A stretch of 64,000 nt of DNA from a candidate division KSB1 bacterium. Its GTDB lineage: Bacteria; Zhuqueibacterota; Zhuqueibacteria; Zhuqueibacterales; Zhuqueibacteraceae. Position 1 is the stretch's first letter. The number at the start of each line of letters is the position of its first letter. The notes below the pieces were generated by a model that saw only the letters and a list, made by a program, of their open reading frames with translations, made no database searches and had not been told where the DNA came from. Shown piece by piece: positions 24,189-32,991 of the stretch. The position numbers and the translations under genes are program-made. The stretch is taken from the NCBI GenBank assembly GCA_034506175.1, contig JAPDQB010000029.1, positions 1-64,000 on the forward strand, given 5' to 3'.

Positions 24189-26808
24189 TGCTTTTCTGCT
24201 CGAAGCCAACCACTTTCTCGAACACGACGGCTTGCGTGACTATCGCACTCACCTCGCGCTCGAATCCGACCGCACTTTCACCAAGCGTTTGGGAAATCAT
24301 TTCTACAGCAGCGAAGAGTTTCTCGGTCTCTCCGGCAACGTACACGTGGTGCGAACGCCCAAAGGCGCCGGCAGTTTGCGCGTTGCGGCGATTCCGCAGC
24401 CGCTGAAAATTTTGGTGGTGGTTTCCAATCCCAGCGGCGAGGGCGAATTTGACAGCGAGCGCGCGCTGGCCGCCATTCAAGAAGCGCTGGATTACAGCCG
24501 GCGCATGGGCTGGGTCGAGCTGGATTATCTCGAAGAGGCGACGTTTGCGCATTTCCAAAGCCGCCTTGCCGCGTTCCAACCGCACGTGGTGCACTACATC
24601 GGCCACGGCGGAAAAAATCCGCCGGACGCGGCCGCCATTCAGCCGCCCTATTCGGGAAAACCGGGCGAAACTTATCTCGCGTTTGCCCATGACGACGGCG
24701 AGGTCGCGCCGCTTTATGGCAAAGCGCTCAAACGCCTGCTCGCGGACACGCCCTCGGTGCAACTGCTGGTGCTCTCCGGCTGCATGACCGGCCAAACCGC
24801 GTTCAGCGATGCGCTGGCCGGCGCCGGCACCGCCCTGTTGCGCGAGTCTCACGTCGCGGGTCTGGTGGTGATGCAGTATTCCATTCTCGTCGATACCGCC
24901 ATTCAATTTGCCAAAGTGTTTTACGAAGGAGTCGGTCGCGGGGAAAGCCTGAGCCGCGGCCTCACGCACGTGCGCCAAGTGTTGGCGAGCAGTCGCGGCG
25001 AGCACCGCGCTGATTGGGGCATTCCCGCGCTCTACCTGCGCTCGCCGGAGCTGCAGTTGGTCGATCCCCGCGCTCCGAGGCGCGAAGTCCTGAGCGAAGT
25101 CGAAGGGGTGAGCATCGGCGACTTGCCGGTGGTGGCCGGATTTGTCGGCCGCACGGCCGAGCTGCGCCAGTTGCGTGAAACGGTGCGCCATCCCCAAAAG
25201 CCGGTGATTTATATTTGGGGGTTGGGTGGCATCGGCAAGACCAGCTTGACCGCCAAGCTCATCGAAAAGCTGGAGCACGAAGACGCGATTGAAGCACGGC
25301 GGGTAATCCACTGCCACCAAATTGAGCCAACGTTCGCGGCGGTGGCGGAAAAGCTCGGCAGTTTCATCAGCTTGCAGGGCAAAGGCGGACACGCCGAAGC
25401 CGGATTAGCTCTGCAAGATAGCCGCAACGATATTGCCACACGCGTGGCGCTGCTCAACAACGCTATCAAAGAGCGCCGTTATCTTATTGTCTTTGATAAT
25501 TTCGAATCGCTGTTCAGCGAAAAGACGCCGCAGATTGGCCGCCTCGCCGATGCGCCATTACAAGAATTTTTTACGGCGCTGTTCAGCCACAATTGGCGCA
25601 GCACATTTCTTTTCACCTGCCGTTATCAATGGGATTTGCTCACCGAAGAGCCGGGCATGAATCGCTTCACTTGCAACTTGCCTCTTGCCAATTGCCTCTT
25701 GCTCCACTTGCAAGGCCTGTCGCCGGCGCAAACGCGCATGTTGATGAAGAACCTGCCGGCGCTGAGCAAGCTGACGTTCAACCAGCAAAACCAAGTGTTG
25801 CCGCTGCTGCTCGGCCATCCGCACACCATTCGCTTGTGCGATGCTTATCTGCAGCAATATGGCCTCGAGAAAGTTTTGCGGAATGAGGAAATATTCGGAA
25901 GAAGCGGACAGGCCGGCGGCCTGATCCCACAAGTGCAAACCCTTATGTTTGAGCAATTGGGCGAATATTTTCTCGACGGCCTGTGGTCGCGGTTGAATGA
26001 GGCGGAAAAAGACGTGCTCGGCCTGCTCTCGGTGTTTCGCATGAATTTGAGCGAGAAAGATCCATCACAACTGATCACGGCGCCGCAGGCGCGGATCACT
26101 TTACTCAACTATTCTTTATTGCAGCGCGAAAGTGGCGAAGATGGCCCGAGTTATCAAGTGCATCCGGTGGTGCGCGGCCATGTGGAAAGCAAGATCGATG
26201 CGGAGAAGAGGCGAGGCTATCATTTGCGGGCGGTGGAGTTCTATGTGAGCCTGCATGAAGATATTTTGAGCCAATTCAAAGAAATTGACATACCCAAACC
26301 CGAACTATTGGCGCAAATTGCCAACCTCGCTGCCCAACGCGGTCAAACCCAACTTGCACCGACCCTGACCGCCAGCCTGCTGGAAATGCACCACCACCTG
26401 TTTGACGCTGGTGAGTCTGAGCAAGCTTTCAATATTGTTGATGCTCTTAAAGATTTCTTGCTAATGGCACAACGAGAAATTTTCAAGGAATTGTTATTTA
26501 AAAGTATTGCTTCAGTGGAAGGCATAAGAAATTACTTCGCCAAGGGCAACTTAGCCATCCTATTGCAGCAGGAGGGCAAATGGCAGGAGGCACTGGTTAC
26601 CTATCAGGAATGCATTGATTATTTTGAGAGCATCGGTGCGAAAGAACAAATAGCGCAAACAATAAGCCAGCAGGCGCAAATATATCAGAACCGAGGCGAG
26701 TATAAGAAGGCGCTGGAATTGGAACTACAGGCGAGAAAGATATTTGAAGAAACTAAAGATGAGAAAAACTTAGCGGTGAACTACTACATAGCAGCCCACA
26801 GCAAATAG
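24097..26808 (+). CDS. CHAT protease-STAND NTPase-TPR protein
   Basis: The true coding part starts near 24172; the first 23 codons are out of frame with homology. In order it has a caspase-like CHAT domain with the His of HYIGHGGKNPP (codon near 24604) and the Cys of VLSGCMTGQT (codon 24781), an NB-ARC/STAND ATPase with Walker A WGLGGIGKTSL (near 25216-25245), Walker B RYLIVFDNFESL, the FTCRYQWDL sensor and a GHP motif (LLLGHPHTIRL), a winged-helix region, and TPR-like repeats to the end. CHAT-STAND proteins are used in bacterial stress and antiphage signalling, where target sensing triggers a protease. Upstream frameshifts may inactivate it. The end at YYIAAHSK may be early. Confidence 0.85.
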   Translation: MTKPTTTIAPSSPTKSAKSCTSTIFTLKPDDAFLLEANHFLEHDGLRDYRTHLALESDRTFTKRLGNHFYSSEEFLGLSGNVHVVRTPKGAGSLRVAAIPQPLKILVVVSNPSGEGEFDSERALAAIQEALDYSRRMGWVELDYLEEATFAHFQSRLAAFQPHVVHYIGHGGKNPPDAAAIQPPYSGKPGETYLAFAHDDGEVAPLYGKALKRLLADTPSVQLLVLSGCMTGQTAFSDALAGAGTALLRESHVAGLVVMQYSILVDTAIQFAKVFYEGVGRGESLSRGLTHVRQVLASSRGEHRADWGIPALYLRSPELQLVDPRAPRREVLSEVEGVSIGDLPVVAGFVGRTAELRQLRETVRHPQKPVIYIWGLGGIGKTSLTAKLIEKLEHEDAIEARRVIHCHQIEPTFAAVAEKLGSFISLQGKGGHAEAGLALQDSRNDIATRVALLNNAIKERRYLIVFDNFESLFSEKTPQIGRLADAPLQEFFTALFSHNWRSTFLFTCRYQWDLLTEEPGMNRFTCNLPLANCLLLHLQGLSPAQTRMLMKNLPALSKLTFNQQNQVLPLLLGHPHTIRLCDAYLQQYGLEKVLRNEEIFGRSGQAGGLIPQVQTLMFEQLGEYFLDGLWSRLNEAEKDVLGLLSVFRMNLSEKDPSQLITAPQARITLLNYSLLQRESGEDGPSYQVHPVVRGHVESKIDAEKRRGYHLRAVEFYVSLHEDILSQFKEIDIPKPELLAQIANLAAQRGQTQLAPTLTASLLEMHHHLFDAGESEQAFNIVDALKDFLLMAQREIFKELLFKSIASVEGIRNYFAKGNLAILLQQEGKWQEALVTYQECIDYFESIGAKEQIAQTISQQAQIYQNRGEYKKALELELQARKIFEETKDEKNLAVNYYIAAHSK
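25088..25113. repeat. Dispersed repeat inserted in the CHAT-STAND coding frame
   Basis: The sequence GTCCTGAGCGAAGTCGAAGG encodes VLSEVEG between the CHAT and STAND domains. CTGAGCGAAGTCGAAGG-type repeats are common intergenic repeats in several bacterial groups. Here it lies in frame in a linker (PRREVLSEVEGVSIGD) and would not disturb either domain. Confidence 0.5.
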
Positions 26809-27009
26809 CAACAGTCGAAAACCACATCGCGCGGGTGAAGGGGAAAATGGGATAAAGGGCGTAGGAGGGACAAAAAAGAAAAACTGAAAAAAGAAAAATA
26901 GACAAGGAGCGATGGCACGGCATTTTGCCAGCGGCAAAAAGCAAGGCGTCGATGAACCCCGCACGCCGAACGCTAAGCGGCCAGCAGTAAATTTTCTATT
27001 GAAATCTTT

Positions 27010-27438
27010 CTACTCAAAAGGTGGGTGAAATCCTACTTTAGTCCAAACATAGCGAGCCGTGACGACATTCTCATTATTTAATCGTAACGCCTCTACAGTT
27101 GCACGCCCACATGGTGTTATCCCGATGATTTCTATCCCATCGCGACTCCACATAAAATGCTCGCGCCAATGCTGCGAGCGCGGATTGAAAAGCGGTACGG
27201 TTTCTTTGGTCAGGGTATCCATTGCTGCAATCCGACCGCCTTTATACTCATTGCAACGATGGCAGGCAAGGCAAAGATTGTTATATGTCGTTTTGCCCTT
27301 GAGAGCTCGCGGGACAATATGTTCCACCACCAGTGGCGCGCCCGTATAGATTTCCGAGCTCCGACAATAGGCGCATCGCTGATCACTTTCCAAAAGTAAT
27401 TGCCGGCGCAATGCCGCCGGGATGTAAGCGGAACTCAT
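27010..27438 (-). CDS. HNH endonuclease
   Basis: This 142-residue HNH nuclease has a CAYCRSSE zinc pair, the catalytic VEHIVPRALKGKTTYNNL block (His-Asn), and a second zinc pair in CLACHRCNEYKGG. Free-standing HNH proteins of this type nick or cut DNA and occur in mobile elements and defence loci. Its start overlaps the stop of the upstream small gene by 4 bp (ATGA-type coupling). It lies beside the CHAT-STAND gene in convergent orientation. Confidence 0.9.
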   Translation of the reverse strand: MSSAYIPAALRRQLLLESDQRCAYCRSSEIYTGAPLVVEHIVPRALKGKTTYNNLCLACHRCNEYKGGRIAAMDTLTKETVPLFNPRSQHWREHFMWSRDGIEIIGITPCGRATVEALRLNNENVVTARYVWTKVGFHPPFE

Positions 27439-27854
27439 GCCACGCTTTCCAATTCCTGAAGCGACGGAAGACGATACCCGCGTAACTTGAGCAACAAGAA
27501 AGCATAAGCTTTTCGTAACATAACGCCATCCGCCGACAGGCGGAGTTCAGTTAAAGCTTTTCGCTCATCTTGGGTCAATGTACCGGCGCTATTTTTTTTC
27601 AACAAACGCTGGTGTCGCCGTTGCGATTTTTCGTCCACACGGCTGCGTGCGATGGCCCACAGCTCATCATCGCTGAGCTTTTCCATCCGCCGCAAATCGT
27701 CGCGATAGCGAACTGGAATCATATCGAGCAACGGTGGAAGATTTTCCGCAACGCTCTGGGCGGCAAATTCGTGAATCGGCTTGCCGGCAATTTCAGAAGC
27801 GTGTTGCAGGCGGTGATAAGTTTTTTCGGGCAGGGAAATCGTAACAGTTTGCAT
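27435..27854 (-). CDS. Antitoxin-like partner of HNH endonuclease
   Basis: This 139-residue protein starts with a short ribbon-helix-helix-like segment (QTVTISLPEKTYHRLQHAS), resembling CopG-type DNA-binding antitoxins. A helical region rich in basic and Leu residues follows (RRMEKLSDDELWAIARS, LTELRLSADGVMLRKAYA). It overlaps the HNH gene by 4 bp, so the two are translated together. The arrangement is seen as a pair in many genomes; whether it controls or guides the nuclease is not established. No clear Shine-Dalgarno is visible. Confidence 0.75.
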   Translation of the reverse strand: MQTVTISLPEKTYHRLQHASEIAGKPIHEFAAQSVAENLPPLLDMIPVRYRDDLRRMEKLSDDELWAIARSRVDEKSQRRHQRLLKKNSAGTLTQDERKALTELRLSADGVMLRKAYAFLLLKLRGYRLPSLQELESVA

Positions 27855-27953
27855 GGCAATCAGTCTAAAAAGCTCATTTGAAATTTAAGTTTTTCTCCGA
27901 TTATGTTCAAATATAGCCGGTATTCAAATGTAAATCAAGGCAAATTTAAAGCC

Positions 27954-30302
27954 TCACAAATTCTCCGTGCTCCTCCGCAACGCCCGCGATCGCTCATAGA
28001 ATTCAGCAAGCGTCAAGCTCTTCAGAAAAACCAGCCCCCGCGTGGCGCGAATGAGCGGACTGGGATGCTCGTTGAAATATTCGCGGCCCAGGCAGATTTT
28101 GAGTGTGTGATATTGGTCGACTTGAATTTTCTGCGCCAGCTCGGAAAAGGGGCCGTCGTGTTCGTAACTCGGAAAAGAAGCGTCTTTTTGGGAAAGAAAC
28201 GCATTCATGAAAGAATTTTCCATCACCGCAAACATGTTGAGCGAAACCGGGATGATGATGTCGGCCTCCGAGGGATGATAGCGATACCACACGTTGCGAT
28301 AGCCCCACACTTGAATATCCGATCTGCCCGATTCCTGCTCGTATAATCGCAGCGCTTCGGACATGACTTGCAAAACTTTGTAATGCGTGTCCGGCCCGCT
28401 GGCTTCGGGGTCGAGCGCCACGCTCACGATGTTGGGATTGACTTTGCGCAGCACTTCCAGCATCGGCAGCACGTCGCGCTCGATGGTCGGCGTTTCGGTG
28501 AAAATATCGCCCTTGTAAAAACCCAGGCGAGCGTGCATGACCGAGGCGGAATTGAAGCCAAAGTAACCCCACAGACAATCCGACTCCCACTCACGAATCA
28601 TGCCCTTCAAGCGCTGAATATGCGGCAAATCCTTTTTGCCGGGATATTGCGTCTCGAAATAATTCATCAGCTCGTCGATGCGGTGCTTGAGATTGTCGAT
28701 GTTGTTGTCGTCAAAAATGAAAATCAAATTCCGCAGCAGGCGGCGGGCTTCGCCCTCTTCCTTGACCGAGCGGCGGTTCGCTGCAATGCCGTCGAGATAT
28801 TGCCAGACGTCGCGGTTGCGGCCCTGCTCGTTCTCGGGATTGAAATAATCTTCATCGACCAGTTTGTCAAACGCGCCGCGTTCGAGAAAGCTTTTCAAAT
28901 TCTTCAACTGCCGGAACACGAGCTGATTGGTCACCGCCGTGAAGCCGCTGGTGAGGGTGATGAAGTAATGCTGATTGGAAGCATCGCGAATGTGCCGCAC
29001 GATGAACGGCAAATACCCCAGCATGAGATCGTCGTGATGCGGCTCGGTGTGCAAGAAAACCTGGTTTTGCAGCGTCTGCCGGCCGCGGTCGATTTTTTGA
29101 ATCAAGCGCTGTTCGACTTTTTGCGTCATCACCTCGACGCCGGCGGCCGATTTACGCAGTAATTCCTGCGTCAAACGATTGCCGGCAAAATCTGCCGCCG
29201 TCAGGGCGCGAAGGCGCTGCCGCTTCTGAACCGCCAAATCGACGATGAGGCGTTCCATCGTCTCGTCATCGATGGTATCGCTTTTCACCAAAATTTCGTG
29301 CTGGCGTTCGATGAGATACTTGGCCGCGCCCCGGGTGAGATAAAAACGCGCGTTGGGCAAATCGTGCAAAACCGTAGCGGGATGATGAATGTGTTTGTTC
29401 TCTTGAATGGCGGCCGTGACAATCGGCGCTTTGGCCTCGCCGGCGGCAATGATGATCGCCGTGCATTTCGGATTGAAAGTGATCGTCGCCAAACCGATGG
29501 TGATCACCAGGCGTTGCCGCGACACCTCGATGCCGCCGAGATCGGTTGCGGCCGCGGCCTGCGTTTCGTAATTCGTCGGCGTCAGTCGCGTCGTCGAGTA
29601 AAAATCCGAGCCTTGCACGTTGAAGCCGATGTGGCCGTCCGGGCCGATGCCGCCGAGAAAAAAACCGATGCCGCCCAGCCGGCGAATTTTCTCTTCATAC
29701 TCCACGCACCACTGGTCGACTTGCTCCAAAACCTGTTTTTGCAGCCGCTCGTGCGAATTTTTGCCGTAACGATAGCGCAGCGAAAGATCGACGATTTTGT
29801 CAGGCCAAATATCGTCCAAATCCTTTCCCTCGGGCAGGCCGATTTTGCTGCAATCAATCAGCAAGGCCTTGGCGCGATCAAAGCCAAAGCTTTGCAGATA
29901 AAACATGTTGACGTAATAATAAAAACTGTTCTGCTGCTGCGGATGAATCGGATAAAACTCGTCGATCTGCACGAAATGCAGGCTCTTCATGTCCGGCTTG
30001 ATCGCGGGATCGATGCCGCCGGCTTCCAGCTCCTGGCGCGCTTTCGGGTCATCCCAATGCCGCAAAAAATATTTCACCCATTTGATGAAATGCTCCGGCG
30101 TTTTGCCGGTGGGCAGCGACACCACGCCGCCGGAGTTTTGCTGCACCCATTCGATGAACCGCAGCGCCGCCAACTTGCCGAGCGCCGGAAAATTATCCAC
30201 GACGATGACGCCGATTTTTTCAGTGGGGGAATAGCGCAGCTTTTGGCCGGATTGCGCCAGCGCGAGCTGCTCGACTGGCGATGGGGTTTCGCGTGTGGGC
30301 AT
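27954..30302 (-). CDS. NagB-like glucosamine-6-phosphate deaminase fused to PIG-L deacetylase
   Basis: This fusion of about 782 residues has an N-terminal NagB/6-phosphogluconolactonase-like sugar isomerase domain (LPTGKTPEHFI, FVQIDEFYPI, GGIGPDGHIGFN, about residues 30-340). The C-terminal half is PIG-L/LmbE-like, with the metal motif TEPHHDDLMLG in place of the usual AHPDDE. It may deaminate and deacetylate amino sugars in one protein, as in N-acetylglucosamine use. Both halves are complete. The ATG at 30302 follows an AGGAG; an in-frame GTG lies three codons earlier. No other amino-sugar genes are near. Confidence 0.85.
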   Translation of the reverse strand: MPTRETPSPVEQLALAQSGQKLRYSPTEKIGVIVVDNFPALGKLAALRFIEWVQQNSGGVVSLPTGKTPEHFIKWVKYFLRHWDDPKARQELEAGGIDPAIKPDMKSLHFVQIDEFYPIHPQQQNSFYYYVNMFYLQSFGFDRAKALLIDCSKIGLPEGKDLDDIWPDKIVDLSLRYRYGKNSHERLQKQVLEQVDQWCVEYEEKIRRLGGIGFFLGGIGPDGHIGFNVQGSDFYSTTRLTPTNYETQAAAATDLGGIEVSRQRLVITIGLATITFNPKCTAIIIAAGEAKAPIVTAAIQENKHIHHPATVLHDLPNARFYLTRGAAKYLIERQHEILVKSDTIDDETMERLIVDLAVQKRQRLRALTAADFAGNRLTQELLRKSAAGVEVMTQKVEQRLIQKIDRGRQTLQNQVFLHTEPHHDDLMLGYLPFIVRHIRDASNQHYFITLTSGFTAVTNQLVFRQLKNLKSFLERGAFDKLVDEDYFNPENEQGRNRDVWQYLDGIAANRRSVKEEGEARRLLRNLIFIFDDNNIDNLKHRIDELMNYFETQYPGKKDLPHIQRLKGMIREWESDCLWGYFGFNSASVMHARLGFYKGDIFTETPTIERDVLPMLEVLRKVNPNIVSVALDPEASGPDTHYKVLQVMSEALRLYEQESGRSDIQVWGYRNVWYRYHPSEADIIIPVSLNMFAVMENSFMNAFLSQKDASFPSYEHDGPFSELAQKIQVDQYHTLKICLGREYFNEHPSPLIRATRGLVFLKSLTLAEFYERSRALRRSTENL

Positions 30303-30311
30303 AATCCTCAC

Positions 30312-30654
30312 TCCTCAGGAGTATGTTCAGAGCAGTTGAAAAATCAACATGACGATAAGCCCGCTTCAACATCCCGATTTTGCATTCCATGCTCAAAATC
30401 ATCATCACCTGGATTTCAACAGCTAAAGGAAAATTGGGGCTTGGCTATCGTATCCAAAATTAAGGTAACAAAATATCCCAGGAGACTCAAGGAGAAAATT
30501 TTCTTTCCAGCGCGGCGGTTGAGTTACGGGTGGGTCGCACCAGCATCTGGCTCGCCGTCAAGATGATGCCTGCGCTGGATTTTCCACCGGTCGTTGGGAA
30601 ATTGCAGGTGACTGGATTATGCCGTTTGGCGTTGTGCACTGAAATTTTATTGAT
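30312..30654. other. 343-bp gap between NagB/PIG-L and homoserine kinase genes
   Basis: No supported gene is seen. A short palindrome ACTCCT-C-AGGAGT at 30310-30322 overlaps the ribosome binding site region of the NagB/PIG-L gene and might hide it in a hairpin. The rest shows no repeat or clear promoter. Confidence 0.5.
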
Positions 30655-31560
30655 TCACGTTAAAATTTGCGTGCCTCTTTTTGCAAATTTCAACACAATG
30701 GCCCTGCCGTTCAAGTGATGCAGTGACGCGGCTTTGGCCATCGCCGAGGCAATTTTCTTGGCGTTGCGTTTCAAGCCAATCGCCATGACCGTTGAGCCGG
30801 AGCCGCTCAGGAAAGCCGCCAAGGCGCCCTTTTCATAAGCCGCTGCAACCATGTCATCAAATCCTGGAATCAACGCCTTGCGATAAGGCTGATGCAACCA
30901 ATCCCGGCTGCCGAATTTGAGCAAGGCAGGATTGCGTTTGGCGAAAGCAGCCACCAGCACGGCGACGCGTTGGATATTGTGCACGGCTTCAACGCGTGGC
31001 AACACATCCGGCAAAACCTGCCGGGCCTCGTGCGTGGCAATTTCCAAATCCGGCACAAAGGCCGCTGCCACCCAATCTGCCGGCGGCAAAAAACGCTGCC
31101 ACAGGACCTCGCCCTCCTCCACCCCGTTCACGGTTAATCCACCCAACAACGACGCCGAGGCATTTTCCGGATGGCCTTCAATTTCGTTGGCCAGATTGAG
31201 AATTTGCCGCCGTGAAAGTTTTTTTCCCAAAAGCAAATTTGCGCCAACCAGTCCCGCCACAATCGCGGCGCCGCTCGAACCCAGCCCGCGCTTGAGGGGA
31301 ATGGCATTGTGCATTTCAACTTGCAACGGTGGCGGCACGCAACCGATTTCACGGCAGGCGCGGCCAAAAGCCTGTTGCAGCAGATTGTTTTCCTCTTGTG
31401 CGATTATTGCCGCGCCTTCGCCGCGACCACGAATTTTTTGCTTTGATGCAGCGATGGTAAATTTTACCGTCAGCGGCAAATCAATCGCCAGGCCGAGTGC
31501 ATCGAAACCGGCGCCGAGATTAGAAGTGGAAGCCGGAACGCGGAGGGTGATTGATTGCAT
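30655..31560 (-). CDS. thrB: Homoserine kinase
   Basis: This 301-residue GHMP-family kinase phosphorylates homoserine with ATP in threonine synthesis. Motifs are the start RVPASTSNLGAGFD (substrate and ATP contact), the ATP loop IPLKRGLGSSGAAIVAGL (about 87-104) and the C-terminal SGSGSTVMAIG. The length is normal. No other threonine genes lie beside it in this window. The start follows family alignment (MQSITLRVPAS). Confidence 0.9.
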   Translation of the reverse strand: MQSITLRVPASTSNLGAGFDALGLAIDLPLTVKFTIAASKQKIRGRGEGAAIIAQEENNLLQQAFGRACREIGCVPPPLQVEMHNAIPLKRGLGSSGAAIVAGLVGANLLLGKKLSRRQILNLANEIEGHPENASASLLGGLTVNGVEEGEVLWQRFLPPADWVAAAFVPDLEIATHEARQVLPDVLPRVEAVHNIQRVAVLVAAFAKRNPALLKFGSRDWLHQPYRKALIPGFDDMVAAAYEKGALAAFLSGSGSTVMAIGLKRNAKKIASAMAKAASLHHLNGRAIVLKFAKRGTQILT

Positions 31561-31626
31561 ATTTTCGGTGAAATCACTGCTGTTGAGTTTTCAAATTCTC
31601 CACTGTCTGCCCTTGCGAGAATAAGA

Positions 31627-31693
31627 GCCCATCCGAAAACCTCATTTTCGTCCTGAAAAATAAGGCTTTTTGCCGGTTTCCGGATAGGCTCTA
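31627..31693. mobile_element. Insertion sequence relic (terminal inverted repeats)
   Basis: GAGCCCATCCGAAAACC (31627-31643) and GGTTTCCGGATAGGCTC (about 31677-31693) are inverted repeats matching at 15 of 17 positions, enclosing only about 33 bp. GAGCCTATCCG-type ends are known from insertion sequences. The transposase is gone. The relic sits at the broken end of a sigma factor pseudogene. Confidence 0.6.
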
Positions 31694-31924
31694 AATATCG
31701 CCATTCCATGCCGTGAACGGGCTTGCCCGCGATAGCCTTGGCGGTACTTCAATATCCGCCAGAAAACTTCCTGCACAAATCTTCGTTCGCCTCGCAGGGC
31801 GACCGGTTTGCCGCACAAAATAATTGTCCAGCGCAGTGTGATGGTGCTCGAACCAAATCCCGCGCTTGTCCGACTCGCCGTTGCGTACTTTGAACATGAT
31901 CAGGTTGTCTGCCAACTCATTCAC
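31694..31924 (-). pseudogene. ECF sigma factor, 5' fragment, frameshifted
   Basis: The first frame reads NELADNLIMFKVRNGESDKRGIWFEHHHTALDNYFVRQTG, split here as NELADNLIMFKVRNG and ALDNYFVRQTG, and matches region 2 of extracytoplasmic-function sigma factors. A shift then leads to another frame reading QEVFWRILKYRQGYRG, the conserved end of region 2. The gene stops at the insertion sequence relic (31627-31693), so region 4 is missing. It cannot work as a sigma factor. Confidence 0.75.
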
Positions 31925-32103
31925 CGACGTTTCGTCTTTTTGTCGTTTGCCGGTTCATTTATACAGAAGACAATGCGTGAAAAAGGTTACAAAACAAATG
32001 CTTATTTTGCAAGTCAAACAGTATTTGCATTTTTTCAAAGACGGCCCTATATTTGAAGACATGACGTCGACATCAAGCTCAAACATGTTGAAATAAAAAA
32101 CCG

Positions 32104-32991
32104 ATGCCACAACGACGCCGCGCCATCATCTTCCTCGTCATCGCTTCTCTTCTGTGGAGCCTCGGCGGCCTGCTCATCAAATTAGTCAATTGGAACGCGT
32201 TGGCCGTTGCCGGCATGCGCAGCGCCATCGCGACGCTGGTTTTGTTGATTTATTTGGGGCGGCCCCGTTTCCATTGGTCGACGGCGCAAATCGGTGGCGC
32301 AGTCGCGTACACTTTTACGGTGATCTTGTTCGTGCTTGCCAACAAGCTCACCACGGCGGCCAACGCCATTTTGCTGCAATACTCAGCCCCGGTTTATGTG
32401 GCATTGTTCGGCGCCAAATTTTTGGGCGAAAAAACCAGATGGTTCGACTGGGTGACGGTTGTTATTGTACTTGGTGGCATGGCCCTGTTTTTCGCCGACG
32501 ACCTGGCCGCCGGCAACTGGCTGGGAAATATCTGCGCCATGCTCAGCGCCGTCTCTTTTTCCTGGTTGGTGCTTTTATTGCGTAAACAAAAAGCCGGCTC
32601 GCCATTTGAATCGATTGTGCTCGGCAACCTCTTTGCCGGGCTGATTGGGCTGCCGTTTATGTTTGAATCGATGCCGGATGCGAAAAGTTGGCTCGGCTTG
32701 ATCCTGCTGGGGGTTTTTCAACTCGGCTTGTCTTACATTTTTTATGCCGCCGCTGTCAAACACGTTTCCGCTTTGGAAGCGGTTTTGATTCCCGTGCTCG
32801 AGCCGTTGCTCAATCCGATTTGGGTGCTTTTGCTCATCGGCGAAACCCCGGGATGGTGGGCTGGTGTTGGCGGCACGCTCGTGTTGCTTGCGGTAACGGG
32901 GCGGGGGATTCTCCAGTACAAAGTTAACCTTGCAGCTACGTCACTACCATCGCATAATTCTTCTTCCTCACCCGCGCCAGCTTCTCACTAA
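32104..32991 (+). CDS. EamA/DMT-family transporter
   Basis: This 295-residue inner-membrane carrier has about ten hydrophobic helices in two EamA repeats (first from IIFLVIASLLWSLGGLL, second from LGNICAMLSAVSF). Drug/metabolite transporters of this group export amino acids or other small metabolites; the substrate cannot be deduced. The last about 19 codons, after GRGILQYK, are rich in Ser/Pro and overlap the 3' end of the convergent MinD-like gene by 56 bp. Confidence 0.88.
   Translation: MPQRRRAIIFLVIASLLWSLGGLLIKLVNWNALAVAGMRSAIATLVLLIYLGRPRFHWSTAQIGGAVAYTFTVILFVLANKLTTAANAILLQYSAPVYVALFGAKFLGEKTRWFDWVTVVIVLGGMALFFADDLAAGNWLGNICAMLSAVSFSWLVLLLRKQKAGSPFESIVLGNLFAGLIGLPFMFESMPDAKSWLGLILLGVFQLGLSYIFYAAAVKHVSALEAVLIPVLEPLLNPIWVLLLIGETPGWWAGVGGTLVLLAVTGRGILQYKVNLAATSLPSHNSSSSPAPASH

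Noticed and set aside
24130-25392. Long minus-strand frame opposite the CHAT-STAND gene
   Set aside because: It is the complement of a gene with clear CHAT and ATPase motifs and shows no recognisable protein motif.
29298-30566. Long plus-strand frame opposite the NagB/PIG-L gene
   Set aside because: The minus strand has intact sugar isomerase and deacetylase motifs; the plus frame is GC-driven.
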